From Citrus sinensis (taxonomy: Eukaryota; Streptophyta; Magnoliopsida; Sapindales; Rutaceae), in contig NC_068558.1 of assembly GCF_022201045.2 (NCBI RefSeq), positions 50,075,501 through 50,139,500 of the forward strand: DNA of 64,000 nt, read 5' to 3'. Positions 22,201 through 35,130 of this stretch are shown in pieces (positions within the stretch are counted from its first letter, which is position 1; each line of letters starts with the position of its first letter). The notes beneath the pieces are model-generated. The model made no database searches, was not told the origin of the DNA, and worked only from the letters and a program-made list of their open reading frames with translations. A program made the position numbers and the translations under genes.

Positions 22201-25200
22201 CTTGGAATGGCAAGTACTTGAATGTCCCATGGGGAAGGCCGGATTAAATTGTAAGTGGGAAAGATATATACTTCAGGTGAGACTGTGTCCCCTGCATCCC
22301 TAAAAACGCTGTTTTAAATGTTTTTCTTCTTAGTATTTTGCCGTGCCATTTGGTTTCCACATTATAACTGTTGTCTTAATATTTATCAATTGTTTATTTG
22401 ACAAGCAAATTCAGGATTATCTATAAACTTAAAAATTCTCTGGATTGAATCGTGCATGCATTCTTAAACAGGAAATGCAATAAAATTGAAAGTTTTTGAT
22501 GAATAAATTGGTAACTTGCTTTTTAATGGTGACATGGAACTATAGGTGAAGCTTAAGGTAACAAGATATCATATAATATATACTTTCAAATGGTGACAGA
22601 TTAAGATTTTAAGCTTATGATGAAAGAACTATTACATCCTTGCTTCATCAAATTGATCCACAGGGTTTGTGAATGCCTTGTTCCCCATGATCCTATCCTG
22701 ATTGCTTTAGCTGGGTGATTATGGAATGCACATTTTGGATGTTTGGATTTAAAGTATGCTTTGGCTTATAATGCAGAAAAATAATGATTGAGGAAGAGGC
22801 TTCTGCATATTAGATGAATATTTTGCATGCAAGTTTTTGTCGTAACATTCATTTCACCTGTTGAATTATGTAACGGATTTTTTATATGATTCCTGTTACT
22901 AGAAACTTACCCCACAGCAATACTTAGTGAGAATGGTTCTCTGCAGACAGTTATCAGGAAAGAGACCCTGTTTGAGTCCTATTATATACCAGTCAGTGAA
23001 AAAGTACCCTCAGATTCCGCTGCTTTTCCTCTTGAACCCCTTTTAAGCAACTCCTCTTACGATGAAGGACAAGATAATACTTGGACTTATTTTCTTTTGG
23101 ACATTCCTCGGGGTGCAGCTGGAGGAAGTATCCATATCCAACTGACATCAGATACAAAGATAAAACATGAAATATATGCTAAATCTGGAGGATTGCCATC
23201 TCTTCAGAGCTGGGACTATTACTATGCAAACAGGACAAATAACAGTGTTGGGTCTATGTTCTTTAAGTTGTATAATTCAAGTGAAGAAAAGGTTGATTTC
23301 TATATCTTATACGTTAGAGAAGGAACTTGGGGTTTTGGTATAAGGCATGTAAATACCTCCAAAAGTGAGACGGTCATGTCTGTTTCGCTTGAAAGATGCC
23401 CAAAAAGATGCTCGTCACACGGGCAATGCAGAAATGCTTTCGATGCTAGTGGATTGACATTATACAGGTTTTTATTTTCAGTTTTCCCCTTAGTTTAACT
23501 TTTTTAACTTTATTATACTTCCTAGATCTTATCCTCTTTATTTTTGTTTTACAACAGTACCTAGAGCCATTGTGGGCGAAACTTGGATGCCCACATATGG
23601 AAATTTGAACTGCAGTTTTGTTTTCCTTCCTTGACCCTTTTAATGGTGTGGTCTTTCTGTTTTTCAGCTTCTGTGCCTGTGATAGAGACCATGGAGGCTT
23701 TGACTGCAGTGTTGAACTTGTATCACATCGAGGTAAATATTATGGTGAAGCCAAATTTAGAGACATTTTTGCCTGCAGTCCACATACTTTTTTCTTCTGT
23801 ATATAAAATAAAATAGTTATGCATGCATGAATGTACACCCACACATATGCATGTAGGAACTAGGAAGTATGTGTCAATGAACTTTTCCTACTCAAGTGGT
23901 CTATTGTTTATGAAGACAATTACTTGGATCTGAAGTGAACATTAGGACCTAGCATTATGGTAATAAATGTTTTTCTACCTTATCCACCAACTTGAAAATT
24001 CATGCAGGACATGTGCAGCAATCCGTTGCTCTCATTGCTTCAAATGCTGCAGCTCTACTTCCTGCCTATCAGGCCCTTCGACAGAAGGTAAAGCTTTACG
24101 CCTGCTTTTCTTGAAATGGATTCACAGTATTATGAAACTTCTTGGATCAAAAGATTTTTGAGGTAAACATCATAAATCCTTCCTAAGATGACAGTGTCAT
24201 TGATCATCCTAAAAGTTATGATGATCACATCTGTTAACCCTACACCCAACCTCTTTAGTAGTTGGGTCTGTGGTGCCTTTGTCATTAATGGTGCGTTTAC
24301 TAAACTGAAATCAGAATGGGCTGGAATCGGAATGGGGAATGAAAATCAGAATAAGTTATTTACTTGAATTGTCGGAATTGGAATCGTAATGAGCGAGATT
24401 GCCATTAATGTGTTTACATTATCTTGGAATCGAAATCGGAATGAGTTAGATTGTAACAAATTACTAAAGTCCTTAATAAGCTATTGTCATAATTATTATT
24501 TTTTAGTTTAATTATTGTGATTATTTACTCAAAATTTATTATTATTAATAATTATTGTTAATAATATATTACTATATTAATTAATTGTAAATTTTTTAAT
24601 CATTAATAATAATAATTGACATTAATATATTAATTAATTATAATAATTTTTATCATTAATAATAAGAACAACAACAAACATTAATTTGTTAATTAATTAT
24701 TTTTATTTTTATCATTAATAATAATAATAACAATAATAGTAATAATAATTCAGAATATATTAATTAATTATTGTTATTTTTATCATTAATAATAATAAAT
24801 TATTCAAAATATATAAATAATTAGAATAAATATATTAATTAATTATAATATTTTTTTTAACTGAGGACAAAATGGGCATTTTTTATTTTGTGGGGGAAGC
24901 AAAATGGTCAATCACCCTTGGGAATCAATTTCTCATTCCTCATTTCAAATTTGGGTGGGTCCCATGATTATGATTCCGGCTCCTACCTCCATTTTGCGAA
25001 GTAAACGCCGTCAATGATTTCGATTTCAAATTTTGATTCCCCAATCCGGAAAGTAAATGCACCATAAATGTTAAATATTTCCTAGAGGGGTTAGTTTTAT
25101 ATTATAAATCCCACAAAGGTCAGTGATATTGTCATTAATATCGGGGAATATTGATCATATTTATACTAACCTTTTAAGAACGTGGACACGGAACATTTGT

Positions 25201-26997
25201 ATGACATACCAAATCAGTATAAAATATACCTTTTTGACTGATCATTTAATTTTCCCATCAACAAAAGGACAGTAATTTTCTCTATGCAGGCGTTTGCAGA
25301 ATGGGTACTCTTCACGGCAAGTGGTATCTCTAGTGGATTATATCATGCATGTGATGTTGGCACCTGGTGCGCATTATCCTTTAATGTCTTACAGGTATGA
25401 CTTGTTCCTCTTAAGAATGTCTTATTTTATTTTTGTTTTATTTGAAACCTTTGGTCTTTTATAGCTCTCAGCATATGATTAACTCATAAGTACTTCTATT
25501 AACTCAAACAAACATCATGGATTGAGTACATGTTGAAATTTATACATCTCTTGTCGTGAAAGCACCAACGACATGAAGAATAAGGCAGCCAATTGAAAGA
25601 CTGTTGAGAGTTGGCCAATTATGTAGCATGATGTAATTCTGTATTCCCTTGTTTTCCACGAGTAACCTCTCTCTTTTAAGAGTGTTTGCTGTTAGGGTCA
25701 TTAGATTGAGATACTATTAATTAGGCACCCGGAAAATGTTTCAGTTCATGGACTTCTGGCTCTCTTTCATGGCCGTGGTGAGCACTTTCATATACCTAAC
25801 TACAATTGATGAAGCATTGAAAAGGACAATTCACACAGTTGTAGCCATCCTTACAGCCATGATGGCCATAACTAAGGCAACCAGGTATCCAGAAACAGTG
25901 GATAGAATTCAATTTTGTATAATGTTCGTTTTTTGGCATTATGGCATCTAACCATGTTTAAGCTATTCTGCAGGTCTTCCAATATTATTCTTGTAATATC
26001 AATTGGAGCAGCGGGTCTTCTTATTGGATTGCTGGTGGAGCTCTCCACTAAGTTTAGATCATTTTCCTTACGATTCGGTTTTTGTATGAACATGGTAGAC
26101 AGGTAACCTCCCTTTTTTTTTCTCTTTGGAGAGGGGGGGGGGGGTTGTTGTTCACATCATGAATTTTTATTTACATTACTTTGCTCACAGTGCAGTTAGA
26201 AGTAAAAGAATACATGTAGGTATTAGTATAAATATGTTTGATGCTTTTAGTATATTACAATCGAAGTTGAAATTTTGCAAATATAATTCCTTTCTTAAAA
26301 TTCATTTGTTAATGGCAATCATTGACTTGTTGAGGCAATGTGTCTGCTTTAGTGATTGGGCACTGAAATTTGAGCTAATGATCTAACATAAGCTTCTACA
26401 ATTCATCTATTGGGATATACTGGAGATTGGGCCTAATAATTTCTACTGTAAATTAGCAGTTCGGTATGCAAGATACAAAAGGATAAGAGATACAAGCTTT
26501 CCACTTCATTAGTATCATACCTGCTTGCATGTTGCATGAGTATATGCTGAATGAATTTGATTTCACTTTATTTCACAATTGTAGACAGCAAACTATTATG
26601 GAATGGCTTCGGAATTTCATGAAGACAATTCTGCGACGATTTCGCTGGGGTTTTGTACTAGTGGGTTTCGCTGCGTTAGCAATGGCAGCAATAAGCTGGA
26701 AATTGGAAACTAGTCAAAGTTACTGGATTTGGCACAGGTATTATGAGTTTGTTAGTTTCTTCTCCCTCCATCTCTTTCTCTGTCTATTTCACTGATGTTT
26801 GTTATGTTAAATGGTTTTGCAGTATTTGGCATGTGAGCATATATACATCTTCATTCTTCTTCCTTTGTTCAAAAGTTTCTAGCTTAAATAGTGAGAATCA
26901 AAGACCCCTAGATGGAACCTATGAGCTAACTCGGCAGGATTCAATGCCGAGAGGTGATTCTGAGGGGAGGGAAAGACCGGAGGTTTTGACGATCTAG
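19227..26997 (+). CDS. TMEM8/PGAP6-type multi-pass protein with EGF motif (CREST superfamily)
   Basis: Fourteen exons: 19227-19413, 19623-19681, 19959-20061, 20505-20614, 20817-20885, 21662-22276, 22947-23467, 23668-23732, 24008-24087, 25290-25394, 25745-25884, 25974-26102, 26585-26737, 26823-26997; 836 residues, phases consistent throughout. A signal peptide (about 1-32) leads a long N-glycosylation-rich ectodomain, then an EGF-like motif (about 531-573), then about seven membrane helices. The membrane part fits the CREST hydrolase pattern: Ser/His/Asp in GISSGLYHACD (S617, H622, D625), D641, and a late HxxxH (H778, H782). Human TMEM8A/PGAP6 of this family is a GPI-specific phospholipase A2, so a role in trimming GPI-anchored proteins is plausible but inferred. 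The exon 6 frame and the final stop are firm; exons 3 and 5 are less certain. Confidence 0.85.
24289..25064. mobile_element. 776-bp MITE in an intron of the TMEM8-like gene, PIF/Harbinger-like
   Basis: The ends TGGTGCGTTTAC and, reversed, TGGTGCATTTAC match at 11 of 12 positions. They are flanked by TAA (24286-24288 and 25065-25067). Subterminal GGAATCGGAATGGGGAATG and the reverse-strand GGGGAATC form a longer imperfect inverted repeat. The middle is (ATT)n-rich. It lies in the intron between exons 9 and 10 and does not disturb splice sites. Confidence 0.75.
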
Positions 26998-28309
26998 CTC
27001 CAACAAAAAGGCAATTCTTTTTTTCTGGGCATGCAGAACAAATTCTCCTGCCTAGCTAGACCAATAAAGGGTCTTATTATTGCAACATTTGATGTAGAAC
27101 AGAATGGTGAAGGAAGACATTTTATACTCCTCAACAGAAGTAGTTTGTAGTGGATTCTTCTCCCCATTCTTCAGGTTCCCCCTCTGTGAATATACATATA
27201 CAAGTACCTAGTAACCTAGTAACCTTGGTAGGAGAAAGAACAGAGGCAATATAGAAAGGACGCTAACTAGTGGTTAGTGGCAGAGCAGGACACAAGGACA
27301 AAGATGTGGTCTTTCATTAATGTTGAATGGGTATTTTGTATTTACAACATCCATGGTGCTGTTTCATGGAAACAGTACAGATTGCCCTGTTGTTTCGGTT
27401 TTTGTTGTGATGTCAGCTTTAGGGAGGGAGAGTAAATGGTCATGCATAGCTTTTTGGAAAGAGATTGTGCGGTAATGAAAAATTAATCGAAAGGAATCAA
27501 TCTGTCTTTCAACAGCTATAGAACATTGAATATTCTCCATAAAGCTTGAGGGACCGAATCAAAATCTACGACGTTTCTGGTTGCTCATTGCTCTGAGGTG
27601 AAAGATTGTTGAAAGATTTGAATGTATGGAGAAAGCAGCTTTCCTGTGAAAAAAATTTTGAACAGGACTCAGAGGAAGAATGGTCCTTAAAGATCGAAGA
27701 GACGATAAAGATTCATAATTTCTTTTTTTCGTGCATGAACTTTTTTATGTGCTTTTTTTTTTTCTTTCCCAAGGGTCGCGCAAATTATTTCCTCTCAAAT
27801 CTTGAGAAAAAAGTTATGCCATTGCCATGGTGCGAAGGGTAATTATGTAAAGTGGAATTCATAACCAAACCACTTTTCCTTGGCTATTTCATATAAATGA
27901 TACCTATTAGTAGATAAAATACAAATGAGCGTATAAACTATTAACAAATTGCCTAAGCAAATCAATAGGAATCAATAATCAAACAAGACTACAGTAGTTA
28001 GGAAGCGACTAACTTCCCACTGCAAAAATGAGCTTATTACTGTACAAGCAAAACCTCATGAACAGATGCTTCTCCATACGTGCGCAGCAAATGGACTGCT
28101 TATTAGTACTACCTTCACACCAGTTTTTCGAAAATTATTGGCCTCCTTTCAATAAAGTTTCTTCTCGAATTTTGCTTTGATTGGCTCTAGAGGACACTTA
28201 AATGGCTACATCTTTCTTTGATCTCAATGCATTTGCAAAAGTAGATGCAAGCTTAACTCCATCAAAATGTCACCTTGCACCTTGGATGTCATTTGGCCAA
28301 TTGAAGCTG
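26998..28309. other. Convergent 3' region between TMEM8-like and CRCK2-like genes
   Basis: Contains the 3' untranslated region of the TMEM8-like gene and, on the other strand, that of the kinase gene. No additional coding gene; the frame at 27606-27842 is poly-T-rich and featureless. Confidence 0.5.
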
Positions 28310-30424
28310 TTATTGTTCTCTTGTCGAATTGCTCCTTTTGGAATAAGAGGGTTGTAAAAGGACATCTGAAGCTGCTAGCTCTCTGTAATCCTTACGTACA
28401 CTCCACAGGATCTCTGCACATCTTCTCATGCTTGGCCGATTTTGTCTGCGTGGAGCCAAGCATTGCAAGGCTAGTTCAAGTATCTTTTCAAGAGCCAAGT
28501 TATTAGCTGCAGTGTTTTCTACCCTTGGGTCCAAGATTGAAATGGCATCTCCATCAGAAAATTTCTTCATTGCCTGCACTCAGCAAATCACAATAGAGAC
28601 TATAACCATCTTTGCACACAATATTGCGCTATGAATTCAATAAGACTTCATGTTCTAACTTAAATGGGTTTTGTAATTGGACTAAAAGATCGAAAAGTTG
28701 AAAATGTAGTAAAAAAAAAAGAATTTTGCAGGGGGATGGGGGTTGAAGAAACACACCCATTTTACAGTTATTCGCTCTTTGAGTTCCCTTTTTGGTTCAA
28801 TTGGGCGCCTTCCAGTGACGAGTTCAACCAGTAACACACCAAATGAATAAACATCGCTCTTCTCAGTAAGTTGATAGGTTTTCAGGTATTCCGGATCCAA
28901 GTAGCCAGCAGTTCCTTTAACTTGGGTTGATACATGGGTGGCACCTGACTCAGTATCAGCTGCTAATCTAGCAAAACCAAAGTCCGCTACCTTGGCTCGA
29001 AAGTTTTCAGTGAGGAGAATGTTGGAGGACTTTATGTCTCTATGAATGATTGGATGGTCTACAGGGAAAGCCAAATAGGACCAATTTGGATCATCACCAG
29101 AGTCTCTTAGTTTCAGGGGATATAAGAAACATCAATATCTTGATAGAACTAAAATGAGTCCAGCACTACAGCTAAAACATACCTGTATACATATGAAGAT
29201 AGGTGATAGCATGGGCCACATCGATGGCAATATCTAGCCTTCCAGCAAGGTCAAGAATGTTGCCCTGCAGACCTGCAATTGTGCTTCTCATATTTCAGGT
29301 AAGAGCATACATATCCAGCAGGTATCCTCACACAAACGTACAAAAGAGCGGAGACAGAGAGAAAAAACTCACAATCCAAGTGTTCCCTGAGAGTTCCATT
29401 TGGAACATACTCCACAATAACAATTCTTTCATCTTCAAACTCTAAATACCCATGGAACTTGACCAAATTCAAATGTTCCACCTGTGCCAGCGTTCGAATC
29501 TCACTTTGAAACTCTGCACCCGAATGCTTATCATATACACTCTGCAAAGAAAGACAACTAAGTGAAACCGAAACCCCATATCACAGAGAAAATCTCAATT
29601 CAGCCCTGAAGGCCAGGAAAGTATAATTTTATTAAACCTTCTTAGCACGTTTAATAGCAACAATGGTTCCATCTTCGAGTCTGCCCTTATAGACAGTTCC
29701 AAATCCTCCTTGTCCAATCTTGAAAGAAGGGGAGAAGTTCCTAGTTGCCCTGTAGATTTCCTCCATGGTGATCTGCACGTTGCCAGACTGATCTCCTCCT
29801 CGCGTTGAATTGTTTGAACTCACATACAGACCCTGACTTGAACTTCGCCTTCTTTCAGTGCTAGCTCTTGATCTTGAAGCATCCGATACTACTGAAAATT
29901 AACCAATCAATCATATTATCTTGTTATATTCTAATTAACTCGACCAGGTAATACATTTTAATATTACAGATCATAAAGAAAATCATTTAAATAAAAAAAT
30001 ATCCATGAAATGTAGGCAATTAATTAAAAAGCAATCAATGCCTATGCCTGAACAAACTACCACGTACCAAACAAACATGTCACGTGTTGCATATATAAAT
30101 GGCAAGCCAAGATCAACTGATTAAATAATGAAAGAAACTACTAGAGCTGGATCTCGAAGGTATCATACCTGGAGAAGGTTTGAATTCATTAGAGTTGACA
30201 AAATCCTTCGAGCTATTGGTTTCGGGGGGAGTGAAGCAGGCAACAAAGAGTCCGGCGACGGCTTTGGCGGCCATTGCTAGAGAGTTCTTGCTAGTCTTGC
30301 GGTTGCGGACGGTAGAGGCCTCTGAGTAATGAGAGCCTGGAGAGTAGAAGAACCGGTCCGGCGTTGACCGCACGCCGGTGCTAGGGCTCCGTCCTTCGTA
30401 GAGAGGATTTTGGCTTTTCTTCAT
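28310..30424 (-). CDS. CRCK2: Calmodulin-binding receptor-like cytoplasmic kinase, CRCK2-like
   Basis: Six minus-strand exons: 30424-30169, 29891-29638, 29541-29373, 29272-29183, 29058-28757 and 28573-28310; 444 residues, phases consistent. There is no signal peptide or clear membrane anchor; the N-terminal ~130 residues are Ser/Arg-rich. The kinase domain is complete: [11 protein letters not shown] loop, catalytic Lys in VAIKR (K166), HRD (262-264), DFG (282-284), and activation-loop [20 protein letters not shown], the plant RLCK-IV type. In Arabidopsis CRCK1 the calmodulin site overlaps the [15 protein letters not shown] region, which is well conserved here, suggesting Ca2+/calmodulin control under stress. 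The CRCK2 choice leans on its neighbour: an RHB1A-like gene lies nearby, as I recall for At4g00330/At4g00335. CRCK1 cannot be excluded without a tree. Confidence 0.87.
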
Positions 30425-31914
30425 TTGTTAGTCTCGCTATGACTTTTTCATCGAGGAAAAAGAAAGACAGACTAGTGGCTCTGGGGTTGGTGATGCAGAA
30501 ATGGATTGGCGGGTGGTTGAGTGAGAGGGAGAGGCTGTAAGCTGTTATTAGTGGAGACTTTGATTTTTCAAACGCGGTTCTGACAAACATGCGCCACTTT
30601 TTGTTTTTTTTTTTGGGAAAAAAAATAATGTTTTGACTAATAGCAAAAGATTTAGAAGAAACTTTTATCAAATATATATATTTTATTTGTTGCACTTAAT
30701 TATTGGCACCGTTCTTAAATATTTTTATATTCTAACGTTGTCAATCAAAATGAAAAAAAATAAAAATAAAGAATTTTGGGCAAGAATTAAGTACAAATTT
30801 AATTATTGGCACTAGTCTTGAATAATCTTATTGGACCAAGTTATATAAATTTAATAAATCGAAATTCAAATATAAAAAATTTTAAAATATATTAGAGATA
30901 CTATATCAATCATACATTAAATAAATAATGCTATAATATATATTTATTTATTTTAAAAAATATTTTATAAGTGATATTTATATTAAATTTAATTATTCAT
31001 TTCATACAAAAATTAATTAGTTATATTACGTAGCATCAATGTCAACCCGTAGAGTCTGCAACTGACTTTTAGCCAGCTAACTGGCCCTCGCAGACCAAAC
31101 AAGAAAACGACTAGCCATATAAGGAGGGAGCAACAGTTACTTTGCAAGGTAAAAACAGCTGCGGTAAGATTAGATGGAATCAACACGTGCCAGTTTTCCA
31201 TTGGAATAGAAGTTTTAAGTTTCACATACTTTTCTTGCCAAATCGCTGTGAGTTTCCACCAGAAAAATGAGATGAAAATATGTAACGGTTGGTTGAGCAA
31301 GAACGATCAGAGTCCTTGCAAATTACTACTTCAAAACAGCAACTTGGTAGCGGAAATGGGAAGGCTTTATCAAATAAATCAATTGGTGATGATTTGATGA
31401 ACGGAGAGAGACTGATCAAATTTCCGGAGTCACGAGGTAATATATAATTTTATAATATGTATATTACTCACTAAACAACAAAGGGAAATGAAACTTATTC
31501 CACGTCCCCCGGGAAGAGGAGGAGTGAGGAAATAATTCACCCTTTGATTAGAAGTCAATTCAAATGTGGTTTTAGTTGGAATGGAGATTGTCAAGGGTTC
31601 AAAACAATTCATAATGTTACAATTGGAGACAAGATCCTGCAGTTAGCGAGGATTTTTTGCTAGGACTTGAAGGGAATCCTTCCAATCAGGATCTGTTTCA
31701 GGATAGATTAATTTAAGCCGATGATAACGACGGTTCATGATGGTCAAAGGGGCTTGTCATTGGTTGTGTGCTGACACGGAGTCAGAACAAAGGCAATAAA
31801 TTAAGAAAATGATGTACGGATCGTACTTCCGGGTAGGTGTTATGGTATTTTGTTAGCTTGGAACGTTATAAAATGAATGAGAAATTATTGCAGCTTCAAA
31901 GAGAAAGCACTAGG
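30425..31914. other. CRCK2-like upstream region and PPR downstream region
   Basis: AT-rich sequence (30650-31020) follows a purine- and pyrimidine-rich leader of the kinase. Minus-strand open frames at 31013-31300, 31222-31419 and 31430-31612 are short, overlap each other and show no domain; they may lie in the 3' untranslated region of the PPR gene. Confidence 0.5.
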
Positions 31915-33912
31915 TCAGCCAGGAAGCCAGAGTGTACATTCATCCATTTCTTTGTCAAGCACATTGCAGTGACCAGAAACGTTATTCTCCTCCATAAGAC
32001 CAAACACTGTACATAGCATAGCATACATGTGTACTGCTTGAGGGTGGGATCTGTCACTTGATACAAATGTGTGAATTTCACCAGCAATTTCTATCCAGCT
32101 ACAACCGGGAACTTTATGATCACAATTGTCCCTCATCATTTTGCGTAATCTAGCAACATCAAACCAACATCTTTCAGAAGCATACACGTTAGACACAAGA
32201 GCGTAATTCACTGGCTTGCTAGGCTCCAACTCAAGCAGCTTTTCTGCAGCCCATTTTGCTAATCCTATGCTTCCATGAACTTTACATGCACCAATGAAAG
32301 CTCCGAGAGTATCCGATCTAGGTTCAATTGGCATTGATGCCAGTAAATCATAAGCCTCAACCAGAAGACCCACTCGACCAAGAAGGTCAGTAAGACAAGT
32401 ATAGTGCTCTGAATCTGGTAAAATATGGTAGTCACTGATCATCAAATTAAAGTACCGAAGCCCCTCACTAACTAGCCCCCCATGGCTACAGGCAGAAAGA
32501 ACCTCAAGAAAGGCAATACTGTCTGGCCTTACAGCGTGAGACAACATCTTCTCAAACACCTCAATACTTTCTTTTGAAAGGCCATGAAATGCATACGCAC
32601 CAATTATTGAAGTCCATGTTACAAGGTCAGGCTCTTTGACAGAACCAAAACACTGTAAAGCACCAGCAATGCTGCCACACTTGGAGTATGCATTTATCAA
32701 AGCATTTTCAATTGATAGAAAAGCTTGAACCCCATTTTTAATCGCGTAGGCATGAACTTGCCTGGTTTCACAACTGATGGATAAACTCCCACATGAGCTA
32801 AGAATGCTAGCCAGAGTCACTTCATCTGGACAAAAGCTTCCTTGAAGCATATCTCTAAGAAGTTTAACAGCCTCCCTTCCATCTCCATTCTGCCCAAAAC
32901 CTACGACCATTGTATTCCAGGAAACAACATTTTTAGCAGTCATCCCATCAAAAACCCTGCGAGCATCATCTATATTCCCATTCTTCGCATACATATCTAC
33001 GAGTGAAGTAGCCACTAAAACATCTAAATCGAAAGACTGTTTAATTACAAGGCCATGAATCTGCCTCCCCAATTTAGAAGATCCCAAAGTTCCGCATGAA
33101 TTCACTAAAATAGAAAATGTGAAATAATCACCCTTCATACCTTCCAAACGCATCAAGTTAAACACCGCAATAGCACCGTCTCCCAAACAATTCAAGGCAT
33201 AGCAAGACACCATCACATTCCACAACACCAAATCTCTGCACAAAACTTCATCAAAAACCCTCCTTGCATCTTCAACAAAACCACACTTCCCATACAAATC
33301 AACAAGGGCACTACTTACAAAACAATTTAAACCAAACCCAACTTTCAATATAAAACTATGCAATCGCCTGCCCACCTCAATATCATCTGCCTGAACACAC
33401 GCGCGGAGCAAACTATTAAACGTTATGTGGTCTAATCTTACATTGTCTAATAACATTCTCCTGAAATAAGGCGTAACGTTACCACCGCAGTTAATAATAC
33501 CACTTATCAACGTATTCCAAGTCACAATATTTCTCACCCGCATTTCATCAAACAGTTTCTCCATATCATCAAACGCTTTGCATTTCACATAAACATGCAA
33601 CACTTGGTTTTGCAAAGACAGTTTATTACATAATCCCAACTTCATTATGTGCGAGTGTAATTGTTTTCCTTGTTGAAGGAAACCAAATTTGGCTGAAACT
33701 TTGAGGGCCTGAGAGTAAAAAGAATGGGCCGAATGAGTTGACTCGTGAATTGTCCCCGAGTTTCTGAGTTGACTTGAAAGGACCGAACGGTCGTGTTTTT
33801 GGGCATTTGTAATTGTGGTGGTTTGATTTTGATAGAGGGCTGGTGTTAGGTACGATAACGGTCGTTTGAAATGGACGGTGAAGATTGGAGGAGCGGGGCA
33901 TCTTGAGAGCAT
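31915..33912 (-). CDS. Pentatricopeptide repeat protein, PLS class with E motifs
   Basis: Intronless, 665 residues, as usual for plant PPR genes. The N terminus is basic and hydroxylated with few acids, like an organelle transit peptide. Tandem ~31-36-residue repeats run from about residue 60 to 480, with typical cores such as VTWNTLISGI, LVLWNVMVSCYA, VVSWNTMVVGFGQNG and LVTWTSIIGAYAFHG. The C terminus (about 500-620) has the E region (HYTCLTDLLGRVGLLVEAYD ... KVPGCSWIEI) but ends without a DYW deaminase domain. PLS-E proteins bind organellar RNA one base per repeat and usually help C-to-U editing by recruiting a deaminase in trans. I recall At2g46050 as the likely counterpart, which its ARID and TMEM8-like neighbours also suggest. 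Target RNA unknown. Confidence 0.92.
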   Translation of the reverse strand: MLSRCPAPPIFTVHFKRPLSYLTPALYQNQTTTITNAQKHDRSVLSSQLRNSGTIHESTHSAHSFYSQALKVSAKFGFLQQGKQLHSHIMKLGLCNKLSLQNQVLHVYVKCKAFDDMEKLFDEMRVRNIVTWNTLISGIINCGGNVTPYFRRMLLDNVRLDHITFNSLLRACVQADDIEVGRRLHSFILKVGFGLNCFVSSALVDLYGKCGFVEDARRVFDEVLCRDLVLWNVMVSCYALNCLGDGAIAVFNLMRLEGMKGDYFTFSILVNSCGTLGSSKLGRQIHGLVIKQSFDLDVLVATSLVDMYAKNGNIDDARRVFDGMTAKNVVSWNTMVVGFGQNGDGREAVKLLRDMLQGSFCPDEVTLASILSSCGSLSISCETRQVHAYAIKNGVQAFLSIENALINAYSKCGSIAGALQCFGSVKEPDLVTWTSIIGAYAFHGLSKESIEVFEKMLSHAVRPDSIAFLEVLSACSHGGLVSEGLRYFNLMISDYHILPDSEHYTCLTDLLGRVGLLVEAYDLLASMPIEPRSDTLGAFIGACKVHGSIGLAKWAAEKLLELEPSKPVNYALVSNVYASERCWFDVARLRKMMRDNCDHKVPGCSWIEIAGEIHTFVSSDRSHPQAVHMYAMLCTVFGLMEENNVSGHCNVLDKEMDECTLWLPG

Positions 33913-35130
33913 AAAGATTGGAAATTAGAAAAGGCCGTTGAAAATATGAAACGACGACGCAGTTGGAGTAAAAGCAAGAAAAATATCAGGTAGTAAGAGG
34001 GCCTGATACTTTTCTAGTGGACTTTTACCAGTGTAATTGATATTCGGATGGAACTTCGGTAATGATCAAATCTCAATAAGAAGTAATAATAATATCTCTC
34101 CTGCTTAATTTATGGTCATTTTATAACCACCACAGCATCATTAAAGGATAAGATACTTAAAGTTCAATCATTATGAATTGTTTATTCTTTCTTTTTGTAC
34201 TCTTTTGAAGAATAAAATTTCCAAAATTTCATAAGAATCATTGCAATATTTTTGGTTTTTTTTTTCCTTCTTAACATCATTATTAAATTTAAGTTTCAAA
34301 CATTAATAAATTTATTATATGGATTAATCTTACCTAAATAAGTGACTTTGAAATAAAAAATAAAATAAAAAAATAAAAAATAGGCTTTATTTTTTAACTT
34401 TTTTATTTTGTGAGTGTTTTTTTTTTTCAAATAGTTGATAAATAAATAAAGTAAAAGAATGTTAATGTGTAAACTTATTATTAATTAAGCATTAGGGATT
34501 CAATGAGTCGCTTAATAATAATAATCAAAGATTGTGGAGCCGTGAGAATAGAGAGAGGGTGTGGGAACAAGAAAGCATATAACAACAACAAAAGAATTTA
34601 AAATAAAAAGAAAAAAAAAGTACTGAAACTGAAACCACCTCTTTTCTCTTTTGTATTCCTTCTTTTCGCCGACTGTCTTCTTCTTCTTCTCTCTCTGTGT
34701 TCCCCAAGAGGTGAAGCTTTTTTCAGCTTATCGTATCTTCAATGGAATCTCTCTAGATTAATTATTTACTTATTAATTAATTTCACGTCATAGTCTCTCC
34801 AATTTTGTCTGATTAGAGCCTAGGGTTTATTTTTATTGTTGCATGAATTGTGGTTCTCTCGCTCTTGTTTTGGCGTTGCTGGACTATATGATGAATTCTG
34901 TTTTGTTGTTTTTTTATTTTAATTTTAATTTTTGTTTATTATTTATGGTTTAGCTGTGGATTCCATTAATTTTGCTGTTTGAATTGTTCCCACTCATGTT
35001 CTCGATCAGTACGCGTAAAGTTTAGCATGTCTAGGGTATAAATTGAGTGACTTTGCTTTGTTCATGTTTGGCAAAGAATGATTTTTTTTTTTTTTTTTTT
35101 TTGCCCCTTGATGTCAAATAACAGGAAATA
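33913..35130. other. Divergent upstream region and RHB1A leader
   Basis: Shared upstream region between the PPR gene (-) and the RHB1A-like gene (+). AT-rich to about 34500, then a CTTCTTCTTCTCTCTCTGTG-type leader near 34675-34700 that looks like the first untranslated exon of RHB1A. A poly-T run at 35082-35102 and an AACAG acceptor at 35120-35124 suggest a leader intron. Confidence 0.5.

Noticed and set aside
34525-34707. Minus-strand 60-residue Glu/Arg-rich frame
   Set aside because: Antisense of the CT-rich leader of the RHB1A-like gene.
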